Shown here piece after piece: positions 31,313 through 40,756 of a stretch of 64,000 bases of DNA (its first letter is position 1; the number at the start of each line of letters is the position of its first letter). The notes beneath the pieces were generated by a model, which was given only the letters and a program-made list of their open reading frames with translations, searched no databases and was not told the DNA's origin. Source of the DNA: Thermodesulfobium sp. 4217-1 (GTDB lineage Bacteria > Thermodesulfobiota > Thermodesulfobiia > Thermodesulfobiales > Thermodesulfobiaceae); the NCBI RefSeq assembly GCF_039822205.1, contig NZ_JBAGBW010000005.1:1-64000 (forward strand), written 5' to 3'. Both the position numbers and the translations under genes were made by a program.

Positions 31313-31885
31313 ATGAGTGTAAAGGGTACCCAGACAGAGAAAAATTTGCTTGCCTCATTCGCAGGCGAATCCCAAGCAAGGACTAGATATACCTTTTTTG
31401 CTTCAAAAGCAAAAAAAGAGGGTTACGAACAGATTAGTGCACTGTTCTTAGAAACTGCAGAAAATGAAAAAGAGCACGCTAAGAGATTTTTTAGCTTTCT
31501 TGAGGGCGGAGATGTTGAAATTGCTGCATCATACCCAGCTGGTGTGGTAGGAAGCACGCTTGAAAATCTAAAAGCTGCAGCAGAAGGAGAACACTTAGAA
31601 CATACCGTATTATACCCTCAAGCAGCAGAAGTTGCAGAGAAAGAGGGCTTTCCAGAAATTGCTACGCTATTTAGAAATATAGCAAAGGTCGAAACAGCCC
31701 ACGAAAAGAGATATAGAAAACTATATACAAATCTACAAACTAATGAAGTATTTAAAAAGTCCCAAAAAACCGTATGGAAATGTAGAAATTGCGGTTATAT
31801 TCATGAAGGCAATGAAGCCCCTCAGGCTTGCCCAAGCTGCCTTCATCCACAAGCTTATTTCGAGCTTTTTTCGGAACCATATTAA
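31313..31885 (+). CDS. rubrerythrin
   Basis: A 190-residue rubrerythrin that reduces hydrogen peroxide to water. The ferritin-like di-iron domain has E-S-Q-A-R-T-R-Y near 19, E-T-A-E-N-E-K-E-H near 48, and further ligand helices E-G-E-H and E-T-A-H-E-K. The C-terminal rubredoxin-like iron site is formed by C-R-N-C-G-Y and C-P-S-C-L-H-P. Co-transcribed with rubredoxin, its likely electron donor. It ends in front of a hairpin shared with the convergent GGDEF gene. Confidence 0.96.
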   Translation: MSVKGTQTEKNLLASFAGESQARTRYTFFASKAKKEGYEQISALFLETAENEKEHAKRFFSFLEGGDVEIAASYPAGVVGSTLENLKAAAEGEHLEHTVLYPQAAEVAEKEGFPEIATLFRNIAKVETAHEKRYRKLYTNLQTNEVFKKSQKTVWKCRNCGYIHEGNEAPQACPSCLHPQAYFELFSEPY

Positions 31886-31892
31886 ATTAAAT

Positions 31893-31923
31893 TTTCTAAG
31901 GCGCCTATGTGGCGCCTTAGAAA
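31893..31923. terminator. bidirectional hairpin between convergent genes
   Basis: A 13-bp perfect stem (31893-31905 with 31911-31923) with loop TATGT, with GGCGCC at the core. It includes the stop codon of the minus-strand GGDEF gene. Flanking T-runs are short on both sides, so it may stop transcription only partly or protect 3' ends. Confidence 0.75.
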
Positions 31924-33191
31924 TTAATCGGAACGAGGATGGCTTCTACGTTTTTTTCTTTGCTTTGCTTTGACTTAGTCCACGCTTCTATTGACCTTTG
32001 AACGAAGGCATCATTATCTTCTTGAGGCTGATATTGAGTAACCCCTAAAGTACAATCTAAATTTTCTCCATGAGAATAGGTCTGGGTTGTTATCATCGAT
32101 CGAATTCTTTTTGCAACGAAAATAGCGCCAAATATATCTGTTTCAGGGCATAAAATAACAAATTTATTTTTTGAATAACTGCAAAAGAGGTCAAGATTTC
32201 TTATAGAATCGTTTATTCTATCACAAAATTCCCTTAAGACTTTGTGAGCTATTTCTTTGCCATATTTTGAATAGATATTGTTGTAATTATCGTTAGATAA
32301 GAAAATCAAACTAAGCGGTCTTTTATATCTGAAAGACCTCTGGGCTTCCTTTTTTAACTCTTCCAAAAAGACCTTCTTGTCATACAAATTTGTAATAGGA
32401 TTTCTAACTCTTTTAATAATTTTAAAATTTTTATACTTGTCTAAATTAGAAAGCCTAAACAAAGAAATGATAGCTATATCAAGATCTTTTACTTCCGAAT
32501 AGTCCATCCAGAATGGCTCAACAGAAAATTCTTTAGATAAGACACTATTTTTTAAAAAAATCACATTTTCATTCTTCTTTATGTCTTTAATTTTCTCAAG
32601 CCATTCCTTTAAAGCTTCTCCTTTATATAGACTTTTTTCGCTTGGATAGAAAAAGTCATAAATATCGAGATTTTTCTTGTTAAACTCATCAAGACTAGAA
32701 AGCCCAAAATAATTTAAGAAGCTATTGTTTATAAAGACAATTTCATCATATTGGCAAGCAAAAAACATGTTTTGTACATTTAAGCAAATATCTTTGTAAA
32801 AATTTACATCAGAGGCCGTCTTTTTTTGGTCGTTAATCTCCTTAACGAGATTAAGAAAAAAGTCTAAAAAAGTGAGCTGATTAAAATTTTCGTCCAGATA
32901 ATAAAAACTAATACAATGTCCAGACTTTAAATTAGTACCCTTGCCAAGCAACATCAAAATAAATGTATCAGGAAACTCTTTTTTAATTTTATTTAGAATA
33001 ATTGGCAGTTCAGAGTTATTTTTTGATCTAAACATTATAAGATCTGGTTGAATTTCACTTATTTTTAAAAATATTTCCTCAGACTTCATACACACCGTAA
33101 GAGACTCTACATTATTTTTTACCAAATTAAATATTTGGGTGTGAAAATATTTAGTTAAATCAATATAAAGAACTTTTAATGGCAGCAACAT
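31917..33191 (-). CDS. pseudo-receiver/GGDEF protein with degenerate active site
   Basis: The N-terminal 100 residues look like a receiver domain (L-K-V-L-Y-I-D near 6, P-D-L-I-M-F-R near 50) in which the phosphorylated aspartate is replaced by arginine. A PAS-like middle follows, with N-S-F-L-N-Y-F-G-L-S. The C-terminal GGDEF fold starts at D/N-P-I-T-N-L-Y-D-K-K near 265, but the catalytic G-G-D/E-E-F is S-K-N-K-F. It should not make cyclic di-GMP, but could bind a nucleotide or partner. The hemerythrin gene, 15 bases upstream on the same strand, is probably co-expressed. Confidence 0.8.
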   Translation of the reverse strand: MLLPLKVLYIDLTKYFHTQIFNLVKNNVESLTVCMKSEEIFLKISEIQPDLIMFRSKNNSELPIILNKIKKEFPDTFILMLLGKGTNLKSGHCISFYYLDENFNQLTFLDFFLNLVKEINDQKKTASDVNFYKDICLNVQNMFFACQYDEIVFINNSFLNYFGLSSLDEFNKKNLDIYDFFYPSEKSLYKGEALKEWLEKIKDIKKNENVIFLKNSVLSKEFSVEPFWMDYSEVKDLDIAIISLFRLSNLDKYKNFKIIKRVRNPITNLYDKKVFLEELKKEAQRSFRYKRPLSLIFLSNDNYNNIYSKYGKEIAHKVLREFCDRINDSIRNLDLFCSYSKNKFVILCPETDIFGAIFVAKRIRSMITTQTYSHGENLDCTLGVTQYQPQEDNDAFVQRSIEAWTKSKQSKEKNVEAILVPINF

Positions 33192-33206
33192 AATTAATCA
33201 CATACT

Positions 33207-33638
33207 CTAACTATTTACAATCTCTGGAAATCTCATTAGAAAAACCCCCAACCTCTTATCTTCTCCACCTATGTGATACTTTAACCAATCAATAACAAAG
33301 TGCTTTATTAGCATAAGAAAGCTATCGCTAATACCATTTTTCAAAAACTCTCTTTTAAGCCCATTCATATCTATAATAAACCTATCATGAAGCATTCTGT
33401 GCTGATAATAATTAGTATATCTATATTTAATCATAAGATCTTCTTCTGTTCCAAAGTGAAATATTACATATTGCTCCAAGAAGTCAAAAATTTTAATTAC
33501 TCCTTCTTTGGCCTCGCCTTTCTCACAAGAGTCCAAAAGATCATTGATATTCTCGAACAATTTCATGTGCTGAGTATCAATAATATCTATACCTGTTTCA
33601 AAATCAGGGGTCCACTTCACTTTCAAATCTGAATCCAT
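33207..33638 (-). CDS. bacteriohemerythrin
   Basis: An oxygen- or NO-binding di-iron protein. All seven iron ligands are seen: D-T-Q-H near residue 22, H-F-G-T-E-E near 65, H-R-M-L-H near 84, and H-I-G-G-E-D near 126, plus the W-x-P opening. I use ATG 33638, six bases after AGGGGTG, which gives 143 residues; an ATG six codons upstream lies before that site and has none of its own. In anaerobes hemerythrin may carry or scavenge oxygen. It pairs with the downstream GGDEF-like protein, suggesting oxygen signalling, as inference. Confidence 0.93.
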   Translation of the reverse strand: MDSDLKVKWTPDFETGIDIIDTQHMKLFENINDLLDSCEKGEAKEGVIKIFDFLEQYVIFHFGTEEDLMIKYRYTNYYQHRMLHDRFIIDMNGLKREFLKNGISDSFLMLIKHFVIDWLKYHIGGEDKRLGVFLMRFPEIVNS

Positions 33639-33766
33639 CCAAACACCCCTTTTCATTAGAATTCAATATTAAAGATATTTTAAGCTTTTTGATATTTTTC
33701 GTAAATTTTATTATAATATAAATCTCATAATAATACTAAAATTAATTTCACAAAAGGAGAGTTTAG

Positions 33767-35050
33767 ATGAGAAAGATCATTTTAGATGAGAAAGAAATGC
33801 CAGATTTTTACCACAATATTCAGACAGACCTACCAGAACCGCTTCTTCCACCACTACACCCTGTAACTAAAGAGCCAATTAAAATGGAAGATTTAAGACC
33901 AATTTTTCCAGAATCTTTAATTAAACAAGAAATTAGCCAGGAAAAAGAGATAGAAATTCCTAAGGAAGTAAGAAAAAGATATCTTAGCTATCGACCTACA
34001 CCTTTAATAAGAGCTTTAGCACTTGAAGAATACCTCGATACCCCTGCAAGAATATATTATAAGCACGAAGGAACATCCCCAGCAGGTAGTCACAAGCTAA
34101 ATACTGCCATACCTCAAGCTTACTTTAATTCAATTGAAGGGATAAAATCTCTTACCACAGAAACTGGAGCAGGCCAATGGGGAAGCGCTCTTTCGATGGC
34201 TTGTTCATTTTTTAATCTAAATTGTAAAGTTTTTATGGTTAGAGCAAGCTTTGAACAAAAACCATACAGAAGAATATTGATGGAAGTGTTTGACGCACAA
34301 GTTTTACCAAGCCCATCAAACACCACAGAGTCGGGAAGAAAATCTATTGAGCTTGATCCAGATTCTCCCGGCAGTTTAGGGATTGCAATATCTGAGGCTG
34401 TCGAAGAATCTGTAAAAAAATCTGACACAAACTATGCGCTCGGATCAGTGTTAAATCACGTTCTTTTACATCAATCCATAATCGGCTTAGAGGTAAAAAA
34501 ACAATTAAAGTTAGCCGAGGAAAAGCCAGAAATTTTAATTGGCTGTGTTGGTGGAGGTTCTAATTTTGGCGGTTTAATAGCCCCCTTTGTCAGTAAAAAA
34601 GTTAAAGGCAAAGAAATAAGGTTGGTAGCTGTCGAGCCCTCTGTTGCTGCATCCCTTACAAAGGGCACATTTGAATATGATTACGGAGACACTATGGGGC
34701 TCACCCCATTACTTGCTATGTACACTTTGGGGCATGACTTTGTGCCGCCGCCAATCCATGCAGGCGGATTACGATATCACGGTATGGCTCCAATAATCAG
34801 CAACTTATACAAAAATAAAATAATTGAAGCGTGTAGTTACGATCAGAAGGATATATTTGCAGCAGCAAGGATATTCGCTAGGGCTGAAGGGATAATTCCC
34901 GCACCAGAATCTGCTCATGCTATAAAAAAAGCTATAGATGAGGCGCTAATAGCAAAAGAAGAGAAGAGAGAAAGAACCATTGTGTTTCTACTGTCAGGAC
35001 ACGGTTATTTAGACCTAAGTGCCTATGAAAAAAATAGACCGATAAGCTAA
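33767..35050 (+). CDS. trpB: tryptophan synthase beta-like protein TrpB2
   Basis: A PLP enzyme of the TrpB2 type that makes tryptophan from indole and serine without a standard alpha-subunit interface. PLP lysine is in A-G-S-H-K-L-N-T-A near residue 112, the phosphate loop is [11 protein letters not shown] near 260, and the TrpB2-specific N-terminal extension (about 60 residues, with P-L-H-P-V-T-K-E-P) is present. T-E-T-G-A-G-Q-W-G near 128 matches the indole/serine site. At 427 residues it is full length. It stands alone, without trpA or other trp genes, which is usual for TrpB2. ATG 33767 has an AAAGGAG site. Confidence 0.93.
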   Translation: MRKIILDEKEMPDFYHNIQTDLPEPLLPPLHPVTKEPIKMEDLRPIFPESLIKQEISQEKEIEIPKEVRKRYLSYRPTPLIRALALEEYLDTPARIYYKHEGTSPAGSHKLNTAIPQAYFNSIEGIKSLTTETGAGQWGSALSMACSFFNLNCKVFMVRASFEQKPYRRILMEVFDAQVLPSPSNTTESGRKSIELDPDSPGSLGIAISEAVEESVKKSDTNYALGSVLNHVLLHQSIIGLEVKKQLKLAEEKPEILIGCVGGGSNFGGLIAPFVSKKVKGKEIRLVAVEPSVAASLTKGTFEYDYGDTMGLTPLLAMYTLGHDFVPPPIHAGGLRYHGMAPIISNLYKNKIIEACSYDQKDIFAAARIFARAEGIIPAPESAHAIKKAIDEALIAKEEKRERTIVFLLSGHGYLDLSAYEKNRPIS

Positions 35051-35060
35051 CCAGAATATT

Positions 35061-35114
35061 TCAACGTGTAACCTGTTCGTTTAAATCCAAAAAACAGCTA
35101 AGGTTACACGTTGA
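35061..35114. terminator. 14-bp inverted repeat between convergent trpB2 and WalJ-like genes
   Basis: TCAACGTGTAACCT (35061-35074) and AGGTTACACGTTGA (35101-35114) are perfect reverse complements with a 26-base loop. The right arm contains the stop codon of the minus-strand gene. There is no U-run directly after either arm, so a bidirectional terminator is plausible but not certain. Confidence 0.6.
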
Positions 35115-35877
35115 GCTTTATACCAACTATTTCCCTCGGCTTGGCAATTTTTATCTTAAATGGCAATTTCGACTTTCCCAAAATTTCTTTATATGTTTTT
35201 TTTAATAAATCAATACAATTATTCTTTTCACTCAGGTGAGCAAGAATTATATCCCTCTTCCTGATTTTAGAGTTTAGAAGTGCAAACGCTGCATCTTTAT
35301 TTGAAAGGTGACCATTCGCAGAAAGGATTCTTTTTTTAAGATAATACGGATAGGAACCATTTTTAAGCATTTCAACATCGTGATTTGACTCCAGCACCAG
35401 TAGATCAGAGTTATCAATTACATATCTCACATCAGACGTAACTTCTCCCAGATCGGTAACATAAGAAAAACAAAAATCCCTGTATGAAAACCTATACCCT
35501 ACTGGGTCTATTGCATCATGAGGGGTTGAAAAAAAAGAAACGCAAACATCTTTAAACTTTATATCATCAGTCAATATTTGAAAACAATCTTGTCTTAAAA
35601 CTTTTTTCGAAACAACATCAAAGCATTTCTCTTTGATGAAAATAGGAATATTATGATTTCTCGTAAAGACGTCTAAGCCCTTAACGTGGTCAATGTGCTC
35701 ATGAGTAATAAAAACCGCATCTATATCTCCAATATCCATCATTAAGGAGCTCAAAGAGTTTTTAAGATACAGACAACTAACCCCTATATCTATCAAGAAA
35801 TTATACCCACCAATTCTTAATAAAGTAGAATTGCCAGAACTCGAGCTTGCAAGTATGTTTAAATCAACATTTTTCAA
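35104..35877 (-). CDS. WalJ/YycJ-like metallo-beta-lactamase-fold hydrolase
   Basis: A 257-residue MBL-fold enzyme with the metal motif T-H-E-H-I-D-H near residue 60 and further ligands S-T-P-H-D-A near 120 and E-S-N-H-D near 160. The N-terminal L-A-S-S-S-S-G-N-S is typical of the YycJ/WalJ group, which has been linked to coordination of cell wall synthesis and DNA repair. The start is TTG 35877, inside the end of rnhC, after AAAGGAT. The substrate is unknown. Confidence 0.87.
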   Translation of the reverse strand: MKNVDLNILASSSSGNSTLLRIGGYNFLIDIGVSCLYLKNSLSSLMMDIGDIDAVFITHEHIDHVKGLDVFTRNHNIPIFIKEKCFDVVSKKVLRQDCFQILTDDIKFKDVCVSFFSTPHDAIDPVGYRFSYRDFCFSYVTDLGEVTSDVRYVIDNSDLLVLESNHDVEMLKNGSYPYYLKKRILSANGHLSNKDAAFALLNSKIRKRDIILAHLSEKNNCIDLLKKTYKEILGKSKLPFKIKIAKPREIVGIKLNV

Positions 35878-36793
35878 ATTTTATATCCTTTGTGATTTTA
35901 AAATGTATTTTCGCAACCCTTTTTAATCCCTCAAAACCATTCGCGTCAACAATTTGTTGCGCAAGAGGGGCGACATTTACGCTCCCCCTTTTTAGCACAA
36001 ATCCAATTTCTTTAGAAAGCCTTTTCAACTCTCTCAAGAATTTTGCACGCGCTAAAATTGAAGCCGCAGCCACATATAAAAATTTGCTTTCTGATCTCTC
36101 TACTTCAAGAAATTTTACGTTTTTAAAACTTGCAAACATATTATCCATACCACTGTTAATAGAAAATTTATCAACAACAATCTTGAACTTATCGCTGGCA
36201 TTTAAGAAAGACCTGTCTACTTCACAATGAGCTTTAGCAAGAATATCGTTTAAATTAGTATTTTGTAATAAACAGTCTGTATAAATCTTGTTATACCTCT
36301 CAGGCAGTAAAGTTATCCTTTTATAAGGAATTTTTGAATTAATTATTTCTGATTCAAGATAAAAAATCTTATCTTCTTTCAGCAACTTGCTATCTTTAAT
36401 GCCTAAATTCTCTAAATAGCATAAATTTTCATTAGATACCATTACGCCCGCAACCACCAGCGGCCCAAAATAGTCTCCTTTTCCACTTTCATCAGAACCA
36501 ATATAAAAATCAAATTTGTCATCAAAATTTTGCAATAGAGAAGGCTTAGCATTTAATCTTTTGTTCTCTACCTCTAAGCAGGCTTTAACTTTATTTATTA
36601 AATTAGAACCTTTTATTAAAGAGGTATCAATTTTTATACCTGTTTTTTTATTCTCAAAAATCCTTATGATTCCTTCTTCTTCTCCAAAAATAGCCTTGAA
36701 TTGTAATCCATATTGAATCTTCTTAACATCATTCAACGAAAAACCACAGGCTATCAGCCTGCGTTTGACCTTATCAAACTCCTCATCTAACAT
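35864..36793 (-). CDS. rnhC: ribonuclease HIII
   Basis: RNase HIII cuts RNA in RNA-DNA hybrids. The catalytic motif G-S-D-E-S-G-K-G-D-Y-F-G-P-L near residue 98 and I-K-D-S-K-L-L near 132 carry the active-site acids. The N-terminal 85 residues, with the TBP-like substrate-binding fold, are what set HIII apart from HII. Length (309) is normal. The ATG at 36793 overlaps the stop of the V4R gene (TGATG). HIII is found mostly in Firmicutes-related and Aquifex-type bacteria. Confidence 0.93.
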   Translation of the reverse strand: MLDEEFDKVKRRLIACGFSLNDVKKIQYGLQFKAIFGEEEGIIRIFENKKTGIKIDTSLIKGSNLINKVKACLEVENKRLNAKPSLLQNFDDKFDFYIGSDESGKGDYFGPLVVAGVMVSNENLCYLENLGIKDSKLLKEDKIFYLESEIINSKIPYKRITLLPERYNKIYTDCLLQNTNLNDILAKAHCEVDRSFLNASDKFKIVVDKFSINSGMDNMFASFKNVKFLEVERSESKFLYVAAASILARAKFLRELKRLSKEIGFVLKRGSVNVAPLAQQIVDANGFEGLKRVAKIHFKITKDIKFEKC

Positions 36794-37332
36794 CAAGAAG
36801 GCTTTTTCGTCTTTTTGGGCTTTATTTCAAAAATGCACTTAGGAATTTCGCTAGTCCACGATTCAAGTTCTTTTGCCTCAAGAATTCTTTTGAAGTAAAA
36901 GCTAAATATTCCCGATAAAAATCCCTCGCACATACTGCACACATATCGCCCCTCATGCTGGGCACCAGAACAGTCAACATCTTCAGAAATGCTAACCTCA
37001 AAATATAAAGAATTTAAGTCCATGTTTTCCAACTGTAAAATTCCAATTCTTTGTTCTTTAAATGACGTTTGCAACGAAACTAAAAAATTTTTAATATCGT
37101 TTTCATATGAAACAAAGTTTTCACAGAATTCATTTCCTGCTAAAAATCCAGCATCATATAAAATTTTCTCTGTTTCAAGCTGGCCAAATTTTTCTTTAAG
37201 TTTTTCTTGAATAGACAAAAAGAAAAATCTAAACATAAACACGGGCATCAAAAGCCCAAGGTTTGGTCTTCCAGAGTCAAGATTTCCAATTTTATCAATT
37301 ATGCGTTGTTCAACATTTTCATTATCGTTCAT
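36793..37332 (-). CDS. V4R-domain protein
   Basis: A 179-residue protein whose second half shows the 4-vinyl-reductase (V4R) pattern: a spaced set of cysteines and glycines, D-V-D-C-S-G-A, Y-V-C-S-M-C-E-G-F-L-S-G-I, and a closing C-I-F-E-I. V4R domains bind small hydrophobic ligands and are found in hydrocarbon-binding, activator and bacteriochlorophyll-synthesis proteins. No catalytic part is attached, so it may be a ligand sensor or adaptor. RBS GGAGG precedes the ATG. It overlaps rnhC by one base pair of codons and probably belongs to the panD-NERD-V4R-rnhC-WalJ run. Confidence 0.78.
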   Translation of the reverse strand: MNDNENVEQRIIDKIGNLDSGRPNLGLLMPVFMFRFFFLSIQEKLKEKFGQLETEKILYDAGFLAGNEFCENFVSYENDIKNFLVSLQTSFKEQRIGILQLENMDLNSLYFEVSISEDVDCSGAQHEGRYVCSMCEGFLSGIFSFYFKRILEAKELESWTSEIPKCIFEIKPKKTKKPS

Positions 37333-37337
37333 CTTAT

Positions 37338-38048
37338 TTATACCTCCAGGCTATATTTTTCTCTAAGCTTCCTTAGTAACTTCGAAAGATCTTTCATGCT
37401 TATCTTAATATCTCTTTTTATATTTAAGAAATCTGAAAGACTACCTCTATTCATTAAATATACATTATTTATTTCTAAAATACCATTAATATCAGAATTG
37501 ACAAAAACAATTACTGAAAAGACATTGATCTCTTCTTTAAAAGAATTCCTAATTTCATTCTCCAACCAAACTTTATTCTTTAATGCCCTTGTTAGCAGAT
37601 CTCTTTTAGGCTTGACACTATCTAACAATATTTCATTGTTTACAATAGAAAAAGAACCCTGAGTGTAGCACACGTTTACAATAAAGATACCGCTACCCTG
37701 AACAACAAGTAAGTACAAGATATCTCCATATCTGCCCGGGTAATGAATATAGACCAAAGAATCAGATGCAATTGTCTCCAACTCCTTGCCAAGCTCTTCA
37801 GAAACACTATATGAGCCAATATTAAATCTTTCGTAAATAAAATTTTTACTTCTAATATTAAAAGCCCTTGCTAAAATTAATAATATAACCAATAAAGAAA
37901 GAGTTAACATAATCAGCTTGAACATTGGACCCTGATTCAGATAATCCGACAATACTATAATCAAAGTAAAAAATACAGAAGTTATAGCTATCAGAATCGA
38001 ATTTTTACGTATAACCTTTTTTAGTTCTTGCTGATCTATTTCATTCAT
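37338..38048 (-). CDS. membrane protein with NERD-like domain
   Basis: Two membrane helices at about residues 18-35 and 42-60 are followed by a cytoplasmic domain of about 170 residues. The segment [19 protein letters not shown] resembles the core of NERD (nuclease-related) domains, where D and a later E/Q-x-K make a nuclease-like site; the lysine strand is not clear here, so catalysis is doubtful. The start ATG overlaps the panD stop by four bases. A role cannot be assigned. Confidence 0.6.
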   Translation of the reverse strand: MNEIDQQELKKVIRKNSILIAITSVFFTLIIVLSDYLNQGPMFKLIMLTLSLLVILLILARAFNIRSKNFIYERFNIGSYSVSEELGKELETIASDSLVYIHYPGRYGDILYLLVVQGSGIFIVNVCYTQGSFSIVNNEILLDSVKPKRDLLTRALKNKVWLENEIRNSFKEEINVFSVIVFVNSDINGILEINNVYLMNRGSLSDFLNIKRDIKISMKDLSKLLRKLREKYSLEV

Positions 38049-38392
38049 ACAACCCTATTCTTGCTATCTACATGAACTATTTTTGTAGCAAATTTTTCAA
38101 TCTCTTTTTCTTCAACCCAAGAATATGCAGCAATAATAATCAGATCTCCAGGCTCTGCAAGCCTAGCTGCGGCTCCGTTTAGGCCTATCATGCCAGAATT
38201 CTTTTCCCCCTCAATCACATAGGTTTCAAATCGCTCGCCATTATTTATATTAAAAATATTTACAGCCTGATTGCGCACAATTTTCGCCTTATCCATCAAA
38301 TCCTTGTCTATAGAAATACTTCCTTCGTAGTTAAGGTTTGTATCGGTTACTGTTGCTCTGTGAATCTTTGATTTAAGCATCTTAATAAACAT
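38045..38392 (-). CDS. panD: aspartate 1-decarboxylase
   Basis: PanD makes beta-alanine from aspartate for pantothenate and coenzyme A. It is made as an inactive chain and cleaves itself at a Gly-Ser bond; the site Y-E-G-S-I-S-I is seen near residues 23-29, and [10 protein letters not shown] opens the enzyme. G-L-N-G-A-A-A-R-L near 73 is conserved. Length (115) is right. The start ATG 38392 follows AGAGGTG; a second ATG four codons on is less likely. No other pan genes are nearby. Confidence 0.95.
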   Translation of the reverse strand: MFIKMLKSKIHRATVTDTNLNYEGSISIDKDLMDKAKIVRNQAVNIFNINNGERFETYVIEGEKNSGMIGLNGAAARLAEPGDLIIIAAYSWVEEKEIEKFATKIVHVDSKNRVV

Positions 38393-38449
38393 TATTCACC
38401 TCTATATTTTATAGCTAAGCTACTAATATTTTTTATTATATAACTAATG

Positions 38450-40756
38450 TTAATCGAAAAGAAGATTGTTTTTGTCATTTTCTAAAATTAACTTATTGTG
38501 TTTGTAAGAAATCTTCCTCTGGAACACTCCAGAAAAAATCCTAGAGATAGATGGAACTAATAAATTCTTAAGATAATATTCTGTGTCTAAATCTTCAATT
38601 GTCAAAGAAAAATAAGGCAAAGCCCTTGAATTAATCGGACCTTGTCCTTTTGCTATAGCATAGCCAAACACATTGTCAGACTTAAGTTTAAATCCCATTT
38701 GAATATACTTTTTTGCAGCTTCTACATGAGGAGCTTTTATTTCATAAGAACTTATCTTTTTATTAACAGACTTATATATAACAAATGACAACAATGGATA
38801 TTCCTTACTTTTTATTTTATTTACCTCATCTTGCAAGGCATTCATAACAAGGTCAAAATCTTCAAAATTCAAAATAGACTTCAGTACCCTTTCCTGCACG
38901 ATCTTAACTATTTCTGGAATATCACCGTGTACGCCCTCAAGTCCAACCAAAACCAGATCATTTTTATCGTTGATTCCAGCATATTTCTTTTTCGCCTCAG
39001 TAAAAAGAATTGATTTAAAAATTTCATCAATTTTGATATCTTCACCTCTATGTTTTAATTCAGTGAGGAGTTTGTCAATATTTTCGCTATCCTTTATAAA
39101 AAGACTATCTGTATCGCCATATATAACCTCCAAACCAAAACTTGCAGCTAATTCAATCGCATCGGTAAGTGTCTTTCTGCCCCATTCAGAAGTAGCTTCT
39201 GCAACCTCTTTTTTGAACCATCTGGCACTTTGCCATCCAGCATAGCCATAACAAGCATTTGTAATTATTTTCAAAGTTTTCTGTTTAGCATTTAGAAAAA
39301 TATATTCCTTTGAAGATTTTTGAAAAACTTCCATATTCTTCTTTATTTTTTCTCTCTCAGAAATCAGATCTTGTAAAATTCTTTTATAAAAACCATCAGG
39401 TTCTTTTCTAAACCTATAGGAATTTTGTGGTGATTCAAAGAATTCTGAATCAAAATCTGTATCTACAAGAGTATCAAACGAAATGTTGTACTTAATCATA
39501 ATAGATGGAAGCATGCTCTTGAAGTCAAGAACCACCACATTTTTATAGAGCCCAGGCAGCGTCTTAAGGACCATACCGCCTTCATAAGAATTGCTAACAT
39601 GACGTTTTTTAGGCAATATAATCATATTTTGTAAAAAACTTTTTTTCATAAAAAGCTGCTCTACCCTAAATCCGGTAGGAGCAAATATTACAATATCAAG
39701 AGGCAAAAAAGTAATTTGAGATAATGAAAAATATAACTGGTGAGTCAATTCTCCAAGATCAAAAATTGATTTTGCACAAGCCCTGCAATGATTTATCAGT
39801 TTTTCATCAAGCGACAATTCAATAGCCTTAACTAATTCAATTTGGCTGAGAACAAGCTCTTCCTGATACAAGATGTTCAAAAATTCTAAAACTTTTTTTA
39901 ATTCCTTTTGTTTTAATTCATATAGACTTTCTGCATATAGGAAAAGATCTATTATAACTGCACCATCGAATTGGACTGAGCCAAATAAACCTTTAGTGGG
40001 CAAACTATCCCCAAACTTAAGACTCATTCCAAAACTTTTCGCTCTATTAAACAAAAAATCAAAATCATCCTGTCCTGTGTTAAAGGTATATATTATATTT
40101 GGTTTATACTTTTTGATATAAGATAAAAATTTTTCAAAAATACTTCTTTCATCACCATCAAAAACTATTTCTCCCTCGTTACAAAAAATAGATATATAAA
40201 TAACCTTGTTCAATTTAGGATCTGGGTTTAAGACTTTGCTATCAGTCAAAAAGTAAAAAGACATAGATCTATTGATTGGATAGTCATAACTATATAAATA
40301 GAAATCACCATCTATATAATATCCTGCTTCAAAAGAATTATAAGCCTCCACTTCATTAAAAGCGCAAAAAGTTATATTTTTCTCTATAACGTATTGCATT
40401 GTAGGCCTTAAATCGTGATGAAAAACAGAAAACTCTTTAAATTTCTTAAAAAATTTAAAACTTTGGACATCTTTGTCCTCATCAAAGGCATAAAACAACC
40501 TATAAAATTTTTTAAGTTGACCTAAATAAAATTTATCTTCTATATTAAATCCGACAATCTCTTCATCTAAAGATAAGTTTATAGCTTTTTCTATCTCTTC
40601 AATATTTCCTTCAGCAAGTATATAAAAGCTTGGTTTAAAAGTTTTATCAAATAATCTTACATTTTTCCCATTATCATCTAAACAATTTATAGATATTAGA
40701 GATTGATTGTCTTTGTCTAAAACAAGAATTTGGTAAGGACATATTTTAATTCTCAT
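38450..40756 (-). CDS. family B DNA polymerase with inactivated exonuclease domain
   Basis: A 768-residue archaeal-type family B DNA polymerase. Polymerase motif A is V-V-L-D-F-K-S-M-L-P-S-I near residue 408, motif B is K-I-I-T-N-A-C-Y-G-Y near 494, and motif C is V-I-Y-G-D-T-D-S-L near 542, so the polymerase site is complete. The proofreading site is not: Exo I (normally F-D-I-E) reads F-Y-F-L, and Exo III (normally Y-x-x-x-D) reads H-C-R-A-C, though Exo II keeps D-D-F-D. It should therefore lack 3'-5' proofreading. The start ATG overlaps the hydrolase end by four bases. Confidence 0.88.
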   Translation of the reverse strand: MRIKICPYQILVLDKDNQSLISINCLDDNGKNVRLFDKTFKPSFYILAEGNIEEIEKAINLSLDEEIVGFNIEDKFYLGQLKKFYRLFYAFDEDKDVQSFKFFKKFKEFSVFHHDLRPTMQYVIEKNITFCAFNEVEAYNSFEAGYYIDGDFYLYSYDYPINRSMSFYFLTDSKVLNPDPKLNKVIYISIFCNEGEIVFDGDERSIFEKFLSYIKKYKPNIIYTFNTGQDDFDFLFNRAKSFGMSLKFGDSLPTKGLFGSVQFDGAVIIDLFLYAESLYELKQKELKKVLEFLNILYQEELVLSQIELVKAIELSLDEKLINHCRACAKSIFDLGELTHQLYFSLSQITFLPLDIVIFAPTGFRVEQLFMKKSFLQNMIILPKKRHVSNSYEGGMVLKTLPGLYKNVVVLDFKSMLPSIMIKYNISFDTLVDTDFDSEFFESPQNSYRFRKEPDGFYKRILQDLISEREKIKKNMEVFQKSSKEYIFLNAKQKTLKIITNACYGYAGWQSARWFKKEVAEATSEWGRKTLTDAIELAASFGLEVIYGDTDSLFIKDSENIDKLLTELKHRGEDIKIDEIFKSILFTEAKKKYAGINDKNDLVLVGLEGVHGDIPEIVKIVQERVLKSILNFEDFDLVMNALQDEVNKIKSKEYPLLSFVIYKSVNKKISSYEIKAPHVEAAKKYIQMGFKLKSDNVFGYAIAKGQGPINSRALPYFSLTIEDLDTEYYLKNLLVPSISRIFSGVFQRKISYKHNKLILENDKNNLLFD

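Noticed and set aside
38450-40756. Family B polymerase as a prophage remnant
   Set aside because: No phage structural, integrase or lysis genes lie nearby, and flanking genes are ordinary chromosomal ones with similar base composition.
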